Assembly (NCBI GenBank): GCA_947095585.1
Contig: OX352762.1
Span: 120,248,930-120,312,929 of the forward strand
Source of the DNA: Nephrocerus scutellatus
Lineage: Eukaryota; Arthropoda; Insecta; Diptera; Pipunculidae
Direction: 5' to 3'
Length of the DNA: 64,000 nucleotides
The notes beneath the pieces are model-generated. The model was given only the letters and a program-made list of their open reading frames with translations. It was not told the DNA's origin and did no database searches. Position 1 is the first letter of the stretch. The number at the start of each line of letters is the position of its first letter. A program made the position numbers and the translations under genes. Below are positions 24,824 through 36,650 of this stretch, piece after piece.

Positions 24824-26137
24824 TCACATTGCATACTTTTTTATCCAATAAATCAATTAAATCATTTTCAAATCTACACTAATTACTTTAAACTCTTTAC
24901 TGTCAAAAAACTCCTCTATGTATGGAACAATAATTCCAGGTAGAAGAGGTGGTGGCCAAGCTCTCACATAACTTCTTCGCTACCACAGCCACACCAACGA
25001 CAGCCACCCAACCAACAACATCGCAATTCAACTGCAATGATAGTATGAGAGAGCAAAAAAACCAAACAACAAATTCCAACATTCATAGAGGTATCCATGG
25101 CGAGATTTAATGTAATGATCACCATTAAAAAGAAACATCTGCTCCAAAGCCAACCAGATAATCCTAGGCTCGACTGACTGAGTAATGTACCGGCGTCTTT
25201 CCTCGTGCAGTTGATTAATTCGCAATCTGCTCGAACGAATGACCGGACGGACAGAGCCTGGTTCTAGTCTTCGACCACTTCAGAGTCGCTCTGTTAATGC
25301 ATAGAACAATATTACCAGGTAAATGAGACTCCCACAGAAGAAGAGGACGACGACGACAACGACGACGATGATGATTGTGCAGAATGGAAAGGTACAAGTA
25401 TGCTGCTGGCGCAATATCTCCAATCTGTCTATCTCTCTGTACCCACCCTGAATGTGTCCGGTTTGGTTAGGTCTGGTATAATACCATGGACAATCAGCAG
25501 AAGCAGCTGATGTAACCGAAACTCAAGTTATTCAATGTCAAGTCGGTGGGTCGAAGGGAGTATCATAGCTTAGGCGTGGGACCCCAGAGCAAACACATAG
25601 ATTAACCAGCGTCAGAATACTGTCAAAAGAATTTTCACTGGCTGACATCTGCGGGAGAACGTTGAACGTCGTACGTGGTATCTTGCATTGCAGCTCACCA
25701 AGAGTGTCATCGTCGCTTGCACATTTTCCACTCTGCACGCTGTGAAGACAGCTAACACTGGCGCACGTTTCTCTCCTGTCGGCACAACACGAACGTTGCA
25801 TAACTTTACTTGAGGTTACTTTGCCGATCGCGCTATCCACATGACGGCAAGATTTATGTGCTTTTCAGTCCGGACGTCATAGTTTCCTTTGTTTTCTATG
25901 TAACAATGATGTAATGATAAAGTAGGGAAAAGAAACCTTTGAAATGAAACTGTACAGTCAAATTACTGGGTTTTGTTTCTGGGCAATGGAAAAGTTTTGC
26001 TGCGAGGCACTGTAAACTGAAAGATTGTCCGGCTTAAATGTCCTGTAATATGATGTATGAAGATTTAAATAACTTTTAAAATACCATTTTGTTGTCCATT
26101 ACTCTCTCTGTGTATAGAGTAATTGGAAAATGACAGC
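24824..26137. other. No recognisable gene; trinucleotide tract
   Basis: A purine-rich trinucleotide tract (GAAGAAGAGGACGACGACG and following GAC/GAT repeats) lies near 25337-25375. A 100-codon minus-strand open stretch (25840 to 25538), cysteine-containing but without an ATG at its 5' end, matches nothing I recognise. Confidence 0.4.
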
Positions 26138-26520
26138 AACTTTTTTTAAATTCTCTATATTAACAGGCACACCAAATCTTGTGATCAATTTTTAACCCAC
26201 TTCCTAAAGCCCGATTTTATTGAAACTTTGCACACATATGTATCTCCCATGACAACACTTCATATTAAAATTTGGGCCCCGCAGGTCTCGGGGTCGGGGG
26301 GCTCCCATACAAATATTTTACAAAAAGTACCCGATTTTCTTCAAATTTTATACCCCTCCGATGGAAAACACTTTCTGTATATATTTGGTAGTGATCAGGC
26401 GCCGGGGTTGGGGAGGCATCCATACAAATTTTATAAAAAAAGTATCCGCTTTTTTTTCAAACTCCGATGGACACCACTTTTTGTAAATATTTGGAAGTGA
26501 TCGGGTCCCGGAATAGCTTG
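26138..26520 (+). repeat. Family R repeat, copy with about three units
   Basis: The terminal motif AATTCTCTATATTAAC is at about 26149. It is followed by CACTTCCTAAAGCCCGATTTT and three array units with GC clusters near 26275-26305, 26395-26415 and 26498-26512. Unit boundaries resemble those of the 3105-3738 and 39318-39600 copies. Confidence 0.75.
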
Positions 26521-29001
26521 TATGACCTTGCCAGAGCAGACACCGGCACAGACTCCATCCTTCTGTACAGGTTGTAACCTCGATACTACCCCGTCCTTCC
26601 TAGTTCTTGTAGTCGGATGCTCGACAGCAAACTTTTAACTAAAGTTAAATTTTGGAGTACATTTTTCGTAAGTTGAAGATTGTATCATATCCCTTGGTAC
26701 CATATTTCAGATATTCCAGATAGGTTTTAGTTTCCGTACTGTTTGTTAAAAACCACGCAGATTCTCTGAGTCGTACTGCAGTGCACGTCACGACGTATTT
26801 TATAAATAGTTCAGAAGGTAGTAGGTGTAGAATTAAATTTAAAGCATCGGTAAGACAAGACCATTGTGTTCCTCTAATACCAGCTGCTGCTGCTCTTGTT
26901 TATTCTTCCGAGCTTTCTGGCATTGTATGTTTTGCTCATTGGCTACTAGACTAGCGCTATTCAAAGCCATAGAGTCATCTTTGGCTGAAGGCTCCATTTC
27001 TTAACACTGTTATTACTAATGGCATAGAAAACAATGCATTCTTTCCTATGTTTGTGTTCTGTTTTAGACCTACACCTTGGCTTTTTATCCAAAATGACGT
27101 CAAAGATATTTAACGTTAGAAGCAAGTTGAAGTCTCTGGCCATTGAGTTTGGGGAAGAACTAAATTGGATATCTTAGATTTACTGGTGAATAGAACCATT
27201 TAAGTATACGCCTACGCCTCAACTAGTTGCTCTTGAGCTAACTTTTCTTAGAGCCATGACTTCACTATGTGGTGATATTAGGTTAGGTGATGTCCTTATG
27301 TCAGAAACACCACGGCATCTGAATATACAACTGCTTTCGTCCTGTCAAGCTCGAGTAACTTAAAGCTATGGTTTATAACCATTTACCACAGAAGGAGCGA
27401 AATTACCTCATCTTAGGGTCGGAGCATCCTAAATGGTGTAAATATCAACATTGATGAAAGCGCCTGCTATATAGATGAAGATGGCAAGTAGTGTATATTG
27501 TTTTTAGTTTAGCGAATGTTCAATCGAACGCACTACTTCATGGAGGACTATGTCTGTGTAGTATCATTTTGGACCATCTTTTAAAAATCTTCAAGTAAAG
27601 TCAAGAATTCGACGGATGTAGGGACTACTTGGTTTTACGCAGTTTATGCCATCAAATTTTTAAGCAGAGAAGCTAAGTATAGCCTGTGTTATGATTTAAT
27701 TCTCCGAACCGAATAGCTGAATTAATTTCTGAAATGCTCCGTCGGTTTTCTGTGCACGCGTCTGTGCATGCGAAAAATGGGTATTTATTAGAAGATTCCA
27801 GGATTCTGGCGATATTCCGTCCAGCTGCTATCTGATGTTTTAATAAAGATCGAGCAGGTCTTCTCTCTTTTTTTTTAATTCTCTATATTAACTTCGCGTG
27901 TCACGGGTTATAAATTTGAAACCACTTCCCACTTTCAAAACTTGTTGCTGTACACAGACACTTATTCTAATCAATTACAGTTGAAGTTGACGTTTTTTCC
28001 TATCTCCAACATCCAAGCTAAATATATCAAATATTAAAAAGCACATAGAACATCCTCGCAGTGGTTAAGTTTCCACAGATGTTGATGCAGGTGAGGATAG
28101 GTGTAGGCATCCCGCATGCTTTATGTGTCTAAAATGGAAACGATTCATAGAATACCAAAGGAAATGAAGGTAATCGCCAATCAAGAATAAATAAATAGGT
28201 GGAAAGGATGATGTATGATCTGTGCAAGAGATTCGTGCTAACGCTGTCTATGCATTTTGCTTGCAGAGAGTAACACGTTTGACCCATTGAGCGGTAGTCA
28301 TCGGTTATATTCTGTAAAACACTCGGCATCTCTTGATTCCAAAGGTATGCATAATCGCATCTAATAAACGCCATCTGTTCCTAAACAAAGAATTTTCTTT
28401 CTTATTTGTACAACTATATGATAGATCGGTCAGATCACATGTAAACTGTCACCGCCAAAGGGGATTAAAGAGACAGTTCGACAATGATTAATTTCGGTGC
28501 AAAGGCTATTTTGATATGACTCCAGCGGAAGTGTTAAGCTTATCGGTGAATTCTTTTATCATATAGTTCTCAAATCAATGACATCCGACAGCTGATCAAC
28601 TTTTGGTAAATTAATTCATTCAGTTCACTGAGGAATATAAGAGAAAATCTTAGTTCTGTCTTACCAATCGGCAGAGTACTCGTAAAGTTGACGTTTAAGA
28701 CCCTTTTTTTCTGTGATTCTGTGATTACAGACTTGAAGTGGACAAATGGAAATGGAATAATTAAATTATATCAAGAAATATTAAACCAGTATTATGAAAC
28801 CCCCAACGAAAACAGTGAAACGATTTGAGAATTTTCTGATAGAAAGAACCCTCACTGTATAGAGTCCGAGCTGTACAGCAACTAATTAATACATTGTCGA
28901 AGCGACCATGACAGTAATCCAGGAGATGTGAGTTTGATGGACTGTCTGAATATCAGTTTTAAGAATTGTCACAAAATACGTGCATCGTAAAACTGAAATC
29001 G
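26521..29001. other. No recognisable gene; lone family R terminus
   Basis: No coding segment is recognised. At 27869-27905 the family R terminal motif (AATTCTCTATATTAACTTC then GCGTG) appears with only a few dozen bases of adjoining element sequence, so it is a nearly solo terminus. A 60-80-codon background of chance frames is present on both strands. Confidence 0.4.
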
Positions 29002-29995
29002 TTATTCCGGGCGATTTCAATGTACACAAATCTGAGTGGCTTTGCCATTCTGGCCAGACAACACCCGAAAGAAAGTGTGTTCAGGTATTCGCTGAGCTTA
29101 ATAAGCTTACTCAGCTTGTAAATTAGCCTACAAGAATACCTGACATTGCAAATCATTCCGCAAGCACCCTTGACTTGTTCCTTAACTCTTGTCCTGATAA
29201 TTACTCCGTCAAATTATTATCATCTCTAGGCTCGTCAGATCATTGTGTCGTGTCTGCAAATTTCTCGTTAATAAACCATGTAGTTAGCGAAAAAACTCTC
29301 CGAAAAATAGTCTGGCAATACGAGAAAGCCAATTGGGTCGTCCTTAATAACTTATTTGGAAGTATTAACTGGTCGCTATTGTTTTGCGACAGCAACGTGG
29401 ATGCCGCCGCTGATGCAATCACAAACATCATCCTTATTCGTATAAGAGACTTTATCCACTGCAGGAATAAGTCTGTCAAACCAATGGTGATGGATGGTAA
29501 TACTCGAGCTGTAAAGAGGCTTCTAAGATTAGAGAAATATGCTTTCGGTTTTGAAAACCAAAACCGAACAAATTTTAAATACTACAATGTCCCAAAGGTA
29601 GTAAATATTTTTGGTTAATCGTGAAAAGAATCAAAAAATCAAGCTCGTCGTCGATTCCAACGCTCATTTATAATGACATTCCAGTTGTTAACTCTAAAGA
29701 CAAAGCAAATCCGTTTGCTGCGCATTTTGCAGCTAGCTCCACGCTTTTTTTTTTGTATGTGAATTGCTACCGCCTGCACAGTATTGAGCACTCTATGGGA
29801 CAGATCTTTATTCATACTCGTGCAGTCGCTAGAGTTTTAAAACGATCTCAACACTCACAAATCCGCTGTCCCCACTAGTTATGAAGAGGTTTTCTTCTAA
29901 TCTGGCATTACCATTGCGTAAGCTTTTCCATTTTTCATATTCCTCTGAACTCTTCCCGAGAAGTTGGAAAACAGGCTTTGTGAAGAATGCGAATA
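29002..29995 (+). pseudogene. CR1/Jockey-like LINE, 5' part
   Basis: Endonuclease sequence begins with PGDFNVHKSEW near 29008 and continues through LTQLV, PTRIPD, STLDLF and LGSSDHCVVS (the SDH motif, about 29229-29250). A long open stretch (29175-29618) encodes the endonuclease end and linker. It is followed in another frame by RIKKSSSSSIPTLIYND and NPFAAHFAA, then FPRSWKTGFV near 29955. It stops at about 29995, where RTE-like copy 6 begins, and resumes at 31209. Frameshifts separate the blocks. Confidence 0.8.
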
Positions 29996-31208
29996 CCCGG
30001 GATCTGATGGGATCCCAGCGGAACTGATAAAAATAGGAGGCCCCACATTATACCAAGCAATTCATGAAATAATAGTGCAAGTATGGGAAGAAGAAGTTAT
30101 GCCAGAAGACTGGCGAAGAGGCATCCTGTGCCCCATACATAAGAAGTGAGATATCACAAAATGCAGCAATTATCGTGGTATAACGTCGTTGAGTACCGCG
30201 TATAAGATTTTCTCCTCTATCCTTCAAGACAGGATAGCACCATACGCTAAAGTCATCATTGGTCCATATACCAGTGTGGCTTCATCCCAGGCAAATCAAC
30301 AACTGATCAGATTTACACCCTAAGGCAGGTGATGGAAAAAATGTCTAGAGTTTGAAAACTCACTACACCATCTTTTTATAGACTTTAAAGCCGCCTATGA
30401 TAGCATAGCCAGAGTAGAACTTTATAAAGCCATGAGAGAATTCAGCATCCCAAATAAACTGACACGACTATGTAGGTTGACTATGACTAATGTTATAAGC
30501 CAAGTAAAAATATCCGGATCACTATCGAGCCCATTCAACATCTATAACGGGCTCCGACAGGGGGATGGACTGGCCTGCGTCCTCTTCAACCTGGCATTGG
30601 AGAAAGTGATCCGAGACTCTGACGTAACAGCGAGATAAACAATCCTTTATAAGTCCATTCAGATACTGGCTTACGCAGACGATATAGTCAAGACTCTTCA
30701 AATCCAGGAACTTAACCATAACACCCAAGCTGCTGATATATAAGACAATGGTCATACCAGTACTCACATATGGATCCGAGACTTGGGTGCTTAGCAGAAA
30801 GCATTCTGACCTCTTAGCCGCGTTCGAGAGAAAAGTATTACGGAGAATTGTTGGCCCCATATGTGAGGACGGACGATTCCGGAGACTCTATAATGATGAG
30901 ATCTACGAGCGTTACCGCGACGTCGACATCGTGAAGAAAATTAAGCTCGGTAGGCTCCGGTGGGCGAGACATCTATCTCGCATGAGCAAAGAGGATCCTG
31001 CTCGGAAAGTCCTTTGCGTTAGGATTTATGGAACACGACAGCTAGGCCGGCCAAGCCTACCTTCCAGCGATGGCGTAGACCAGGACGCCCAATGTTTATG
31101 GATGCCAAACTGGATGACATCGGCTCGAAATCGGGACCGGTGGAGAGACTTTTTGCGGGAGGCCAGGACCGGACCCCGGTTGTAGAGCCAAATATGATGA
31201 CGATGATG
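29996..31208 (+). pseudogene. RTE-like LINE (family A) copy 6, nested in a CR1-like LINE
   Basis: The copy starts at PGSDGIPAELIKIGGP, runs through RT fingers (MPEDWRRGIL), the palm and FNIYNGLRQGDGLACVLFNLALEKV, and reaches LAYADDI near 30685. An internal deletion of the following segment joins directly to KTLQIQEL (thumb) near 30690. The C-terminal segment is well kept: LTYGSETWVLSRKHSDLLAAFERKVLRR and PARKVLCVRIYGTRQ lie in one open stretch to 31185. It ends in AGAGCCAAATATGATGACG and ATGATG at about 31208. A few stops in the RT make it inactive. Confidence 0.88.
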
Positions 31209-31490
31209 AAATATCTTGAAAACAATGAAGTTCTCAGTGACCGGCAGTACGGCCTTCGTGGGCAACGTTCTACTGGTGATTTGATGGTATATCTCACCGA
31301 ACAGTGGAACCAGTCTTTGCATCAATTTGGTGAAAGCAACGCTGTTTTACTCGATATTTCCAAGGCATTTGACAGAGTTTCGATGAGAGTCGATGAAAAA
31401 CTGATTCATTGTAGTAGAAGCTATCTTTTGGACCGCTCAATTTAAGTTGTTTTGGACGGTTTCAAGTCTAAATTACATCAGGTAATACTG
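31209..31490 (+). pseudogene. CR1/Jockey-like LINE, continuation after nested insertion
   Basis: Immediately after the ATG tail of copy 6, the frame reads KYLENNEVLSDRQYGLRGQR, STGDLMVYLTEQWNQSL and VLLDISKAFDRV, the RT block that belongs downstream of FPRSWKTGFV in the same LINE. VVLDGFKSKLHQ follows near 31447-31485. Roughly 40 residues expected between the two halves (the NYRPI block) are missing. The fragment then breaks off at the octamer microsatellite. Confidence 0.8.
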
Positions 31491-31592
31491 CAGACATACA
31501 GACTTACATACATGCAGACATACAGTCATACAGACATACATACATACAGACATACAGACATACAGACATACAGACATACAGACATACAGACA
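31491..31592. repeat. Octamer microsatellite (ACATACAG)n
   Basis: Imperfect repeats of ACATACAG, most regular at 31544-31592, follow directly on the broken CR1-like RT. This is a simple repeat, not a CRISPR array: there are no unique spacers. Confidence 0.95.
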
Positions 31593-33334
31593 AAGGTTCA
31601 TCTTTATATACTAAGTTATAACATATTTATTTTAAATATTTGACGCTATTTGTTCCTAAAGAACATATATGTATGCTCCGTTAAAAAAATCAGCCAAGAA
31701 ACAAAGCTTATCTTCTTCGAAATCCAAACCTAACTTAAACGGGATCCCGAAATGTAATTTGCCTGTTAGTAAAAAATTAGTTCTGACCTTTGAGGCCAAT
31801 GGTTCATTGCTTTACACATGCAACTATGCAATTTGGCGATATATGTGTTCTTTGCTTTTAAAAACACCATTTCCAAAAGGTACCTAACAACAATTTCTAA
31901 TGCTTTAGAAAAACTAAACAGACTGGTGACTTATATGCAGCTGTGAATCTGAATCAAAGTTAATTAGTCTTTGAAGGCCGTAAATCTTCACCTTGCGCTA
32001 ATTAAATTTTCCATTTTATTCTTTGAAGACATCGTAGGTAGTCGTTGAAAAATACGAAAAAGGTTTCCTATTATTAGCTCTCTTTGTAAATCAAAATTTT
32101 CTTCACATTTACGAGTAAACGGGAGAAAAACTCTCGTCCTCCAGAATGACCTTTAAAGCCCATAATAGCTCCTTACCATGCAATTCAGGGTGACTCTCAT
32201 CAAAGCAACTTGACAATTGTGGAGCGATGATATTCCTATTACAGGATGCAGGAAGTTACGGCCAACAATCATCTGTATTCCAAAAGTGCGTGTTTTGTTA
32301 CCGGCAGCACAATGTTGACGTTATTTTAGCGAATAGTTTTGAACAACATATAGAATTTAGAAAAGAACACAAGGATGGCTGTGGAAACTTTCAACACTTA
32401 ATTCAATCGTTGGTTGCAGAGCTTAAAGTTGAACGATTTTGCCAACAAACTTCTTCATCACTGAAATGCACAAAAAAACTAACACAAATGCTTAACTTTA
32501 ATTAATTTGTTATTATATCTTGGGTTTTTTTTTAACACAAAAATGTATCCTTCATTTTAACACATCGACTTAATCATTCAAAACAACGTAACAATTTTCC
32601 GTAGACGCGCGACTTTCCGACTTCGTCTGATTATTCCGCAAAAGCCTACCATTGACTGAAACTAAATGAATCCCGCTTCTTGTGCGCCTCGAATCATCAC
32701 AATTCACAACAGCGGCAACCTCACAGCTGACGACTCTGCTGGACTCATTGGATGACATCGGTTTGCGTCCACACCACGCTCCAGTTAGAATCGAAAATAA
32801 CAACAAGTGTCTGGGCAACATGAAGCGTTATACGCCGCTGTGGGAACACCCGAACTCGACATGAAACTTACCAGGCATCGGCAAAAAGGCTCCGTCCGTT
32901 AATAGCAACAATGATAAGAAAGTAAGCGCCTCGTTATTCAGTTCAATGCAGTTCAATGCTTTCATGTAGTTGTAGACTTGTAGAGAAGCTTTTGGGTGTG
33001 GGATGGTTCGGTTTGAAAGTGTTCGAGAGAGCAGTTCCGAGAGGTTTTGTTTTGTTCGAAAGAATACATTTTTGTAAACAGAGAGAAGTGACCAAGTAAC
33101 AAGTGGTATGAAATTTTAGCCAACTTTTATGCACGTGGCTGATTCCTGTTAGTGGTGCAAGTTACAACGTACAACCTGTGGTTGCTTAAGTGCAACTGTG
33201 TTACAAACTCGTGGGTATTTTATTAAAAAAGGAAATTATTGAGAAAAAAAAACAATATTTTTATGTCAATTTGCTAAGTGTCATCAACAATAAGGAGACC
33301 TCCTTATGACAATAAGAAACAGACACCGACATGT
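31593..33334. other. No confident gene; two weak open frames
   Basis: A 92-codon plus frame (32227-32505) contains two cysteines three apart and spaced histidines but no known zinc-finger pattern. A minus-strand ATG frame at 32821-32570 is listed separately because its first residues resemble a signal peptide. Confidence 0.35.
32570..32821 (-). CDS. Hypothetical short secreted peptide (weak)
   Basis: An ATG-initiated frame of 83 codons begins with MLPRHLLLFSILTGAWCG, which has the basic, hydrophobic and small-residue layout of a signal peptide. The rest is serine- and arginine-rich with four cysteines and resembles no family I know. No TATA box or polyadenylation signal in good position is evident and no splice partner was found. 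It could be chance. Confidence 0.15.
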   Translation of the reverse strand: MLPRHLLLFSILTGAWCGRKPMSSNESSRVVSCEVAAVVNCDDSRRTRSGIHLVSVNGRLLRNNQTKSESRASTENCYVVLND

Positions 33335-33620
33335 TAATATTATATATATTCGGCGCGACAGACAATTGCGGTCCAAGGCCTGGCTTCTCGCAATCATTTG
33401 TGTTGAGCATGTAAATTTTTGCACACAAATGGAAATTTAATGCCGGATCCGAACGGCGAACTGAGAAGCTTTCCGTGACAAGTTATTACTCTTGGACGTT
33501 TGTCAAACTTTCGCGATAGGTGGGACTGTGTGAAAAATACTTTGGTGTTACTGGGATTCGAACCACGAATACCCTGCTCAGAAGTCCATGCTCTTATCCG
33601 GTGAGCCACGGTGCCCACCT
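33335..33620 (-). mobile_element. tRNA-derived SINE, copy 1
   Basis: Read on the minus strand, the element opens with GGGCACCGTGGCTCA, corresponding to GGCGCCGTGGCTCAGTGG in the other copies. The box B sequence GGTTCGAATCCC follows, then the shared body (GTGTGCAAAAATTTACATG..CAAC) and GTCTGTCGCGCCGAATAT with an AT-rich tail. Box A carries substitutions in this copy. TAATATTA occurs on both sides (33335-33342 and 33620-33627) and may be the target-site duplication, although the tail itself is TATT-rich. Confidence 0.85.
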
Positions 33621-34135
33621 AATATTAAAGCATTTAAAAGATTTTTACTAAGAAAAATGCATTTTTAATTTAAAACGTTTAGTTTTGTGCGTATTAGTCT
33701 CTCTCTGATCTGAAACAAATTGCAAGCTCACGTTGAAAATATTGAGAAATATTATGGTATCGTAGCCCACCGGCCCCGCGGCTCTATCACTGTCAAATAA
33801 TCACAATAATTTATTCTAAAAAATATATTTTATATTATAGCTATAGTATTCAAATTATAAAATAAAATTAAATAAACATACATACTATTAATTTAAAACA
33901 AAACCTGGTTGCACACAATGTTTTTAGTTTCACCTTCAAGAGCAAGAATAAATAAATTCTTAGGGCAAAATAAAGTTGTCCGTGGGAAAAGCATGGCGAT
34001 ATCAAATCTATACTCCGCAGTATACTTAATAAACTGTCCGACTTATTGATCGTCATCGATAACGCAAGTTTTACTGGAAATTGCAATCTCTTGAATTTAA
34101 AATAAAAACAACCCATAAAAATACAATTTTTCATG
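33621..34135. other. AT-rich spacer
   Basis: No gene recognised; mostly A/T with a short GC cluster (CCACCGGCCCCGCGG) near 33768-33782. Confidence 0.4.
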
Positions 34136-35034
34136 TAAATTCTCTAATAGGAGATTGGTATGTGTTGAAATTTGAAGAAAATCGAGCTAATTTTTAAAAA
34201 ATTTATATGGGCACCGCTCGGACCTCAGGGCATCACTTCAAAAACTTTACAACAAATTTTGTCCATCAGAGATACACCCGTATATAAAATTTAAAAAAAA
34301 TCGGGTTAAATTTTTTAAAAAATTTGTTGGGGCCCCATGACCCTCCAAGCCCTGTCTCCAAAATTTTTGCAAAAAGTGTTGCCCAACGGAGATACACACG
34401 TATATAAAATTTAAAAAAAATCGGGTTAATTTAAAAAAAAAATATTTTGGGGCCTAATGACCCTGGGGCCCGGGGTCTCCAAATTTTTTACAAAAAGTGT
34501 TGTCTATCGGAGATACACATGTGTATTAAATTTGAAGAAAACTGGGATAATTTTAAAAAAAGTTATGGAGCCCCACGGAGCCGGGCCCGGGGTCTCCAAA
34601 ATTTTTACAAAAAGTGTTGTATATCAGAGATACACAAGTGTATAAAATTAAAAGAAAATCGGGTTAATTTTTTTTTTAATTTTGGGCCCCACGACCCCGG
34701 GACCCGGGGTCTCCAAATTTTTTACAAAAAGTGTTGTCTATCGGAGATACACATGTGTATTAAATTTGAAGAAAATCGAGTAAAATTTTGTAAAATATTT
34801 GTAGGGGAGCCCACCGACCCCGTGGCCCGAGGGTCCTCAAATAGAAAGTTTTGTCATCGGAGATATGCCTGTGTGCAAAATTTCAATAAAATAGAATATT
34901 GGGAAGTGTGTCAAAAATTGATCGCAAGATTCCATGACACACAAATCCACAAATCCACAAATCCACAAACCCACAAACCCACAAATCCACAAACACACGG
35001 GCAAGTGATGTTAATATAGAGAATTTAAAAAAGA
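34136..35034 (-). repeat. Family R repeat, longest copy, six units
   Basis: The marker GAGATACAC (GAGATAT in the last unit) recurs at 34269, 34389, 34510, 34627, 34744 and 34860, giving periods of 120, 121, 117, 117 and 116 bp. Each unit carries a GGGGCC-type cluster. An ACAAATCC/ACAAACCC heptamer-octamer tract (34938-35000) leads to the terminal motif at about 35010-35030 (GTTAATATAGAGAATTT in plus orientation). An open frame runs through most of the array only because most units are near multiples of three. Confidence 0.85.
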
Positions 35035-35504
35035 TCCGTCGAAATGAGTGCTATCCGTGGGATAAAAACTGTTTCACACACTTTCCCTTTCCTGTCAAGA
35101 TAGTCACTTTAATTATATTGCCCGGCATCTCTTTTACGCACAGTATTGTGCCGTTGCAAAGTTTTGGAATCCGTAGTAAAATAATTGGAGATCAAACTGT
35201 AAGACGATGTGGTGGCAATCCAGACGAATTAAGTCAGTTTAGGAACTCAGTTAGATAATGAACTTCCTCATCAGTATCTACAACGGTATCGATACTCTTA
35301 TAATCAGTAACTATGCCTATTAACTTGGCAAGTATTTGATTGTTTATTTCGTGGGTGTCTCCAAGAATGGCCCCTTCTCGCAACCGGTACAAAATGTGAT
35401 TGTTTTGAGAAACAGCCGGATAAATAGAATTTATTAGTTCTGCGGCAGATTTCAAAAATCGATGACAATACCATAAAACACGGCTACTAATCTATCTTTT
35501 CCAA
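35035..35504. other. No recognisable gene
   Basis: A 73-codon minus-strand frame (35455-35234) reads smoothly (VYPAVSQNNHILYRLREGAI-like, then HEINNQILAKLIGIVTD). It has no recognised family or gene context. Confidence 0.35.
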
Positions 35505-35985
35505 TTTGAAGTAGGGGCGACAATGTCCTCACCCCCAAATTCGTCCCCAAATGGTCGCCGAGTACCATATCGGACACCCCCTCAGTTATCTACCCATTCA
35601 CCCTAGAGCTGTCTTACTATCAGCATTCAACTCAACGACCCCCTAAACCAAAGAATCCACACTAATATTGGTCAACCTGCCCTCAGTTATCGACCCCATC
35701 CCCCTAGAGCTGTCTTACCATCACCATTCAACTCAGCGACCCCGAAGACCAAAGAATCCACACTAATATTAGTCAACCCGCCCTCAGTTATCGACCCCAT
35801 CCCCCTAGAGCTGTCTTACCATCACCATTCAACTCAGCAACTCCGAAAACTATAAAATCACCACTAATATCGATCACCCACCCCCGTGCGGGGATACATA
35901 ACTCACCCATAGGAGTGTACTACCAGCACTATTCGACTCGGCGATACCGAAAACGGTTGGTCCAACACTAACATCGGCTGCCACT
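35505..35985. repeat. 101-bp minisatellite, about four units
   Basis: CCCTCAGTTAT begins at 35579, 35680 and 35781, an exact 101-bp period. CCTAGAGCTGTCTTAC and CATTCAACTCAGCGACCCC-type phrases recur in register. A fourth, more diverged unit covers about 35882-35985, and a partial unit precedes the first. It is C-rich on the plus strand and sharply different in composition from its surroundings. Confidence 0.92.
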
Positions 35986-36650
35986 TAACCCGATTTTCTT
36001 TAAATTTTATATACGTATGTATCACCAATGGACAACACTTTCTGTAAAAATGTTGTAGACCCCGGGCCACGGGGTCGTGGGGCCCAATACAAATTTTTTA
36101 ATAAAATTTTACCCGACTTTTTTTTCAAATTTTATACGCGTGTGTATCTCCGATGGACAACACTTATTGTATAAATTTTACAGACGCCGGGTCCCGGGAT
36201 CTTGGGGCCTCATACAAATTTAAAATAAAAATGAACCCTATTTTCTTAAAATTTTATACACATGTGTATCTCCGATTGAGAAAACATTTTGCAAATATTT
36301 TGAACGAACGGGCTCTGAGGCCCGATGGGTGTCCATATACATTTTTTTTTTTAAAAAAGTAGCCCGATTTTCTTCACATTTTAAACATACTCGTATATTT
36401 ATCTCCGATGGATAAAACTTTTTGTAAAATTTTGAAGTGAAGTGGCTCTAATATTCCTTTTTTTTTTTCAAATTAACCCGGTTCACAAACAATTTTTTTT
36501 TTTTAAAATGTACCCAATTTTCTTCAAATTTTTAACACATACGTATCACCGATGAACAACACTTTTTTATAGAAATTTGGAAATGATGGGGCCCAGAGCC
36601 GAGGGGCTACTATATAAGTTTTTTTTTTTAAATTGGACCGATTTTATTAG
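35986..36650 (+). repeat. Family R array abutting the minisatellite, no terminus
   Basis: Five units follow without a gap, with GTATCACC/GTATCTCC cores near 36018, 36142, 36262, 36397 and 36542. GC clusters become progressively poorer (GACCCCGGGCCACGGGG, GCCGGGTCCCGGGA, and later GGGGCCCAGAGCC). The usual AATTCTCTATATTAAC terminus is absent. Confidence 0.75.

Noticed and set aside
31491..31592. CRISPR-like regular repeat
   Set aside because: Simple octamer microsatellite without spacers, in a eukaryotic genome.
33394..33618. A 74-codon minus-strand open frame
   Set aside because: It is a chance translation of the tRNA-derived SINE; similar frames appear in the other two copies.
34447..35019. 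A 190-codon plus-strand open frame with repeated GLQIFYKKCC motifs
   Set aside because: The repetition is the 116-121 bp DNA array of family R read in one frame; it ends in the ACAAATCC microsatellite and has no gene context.
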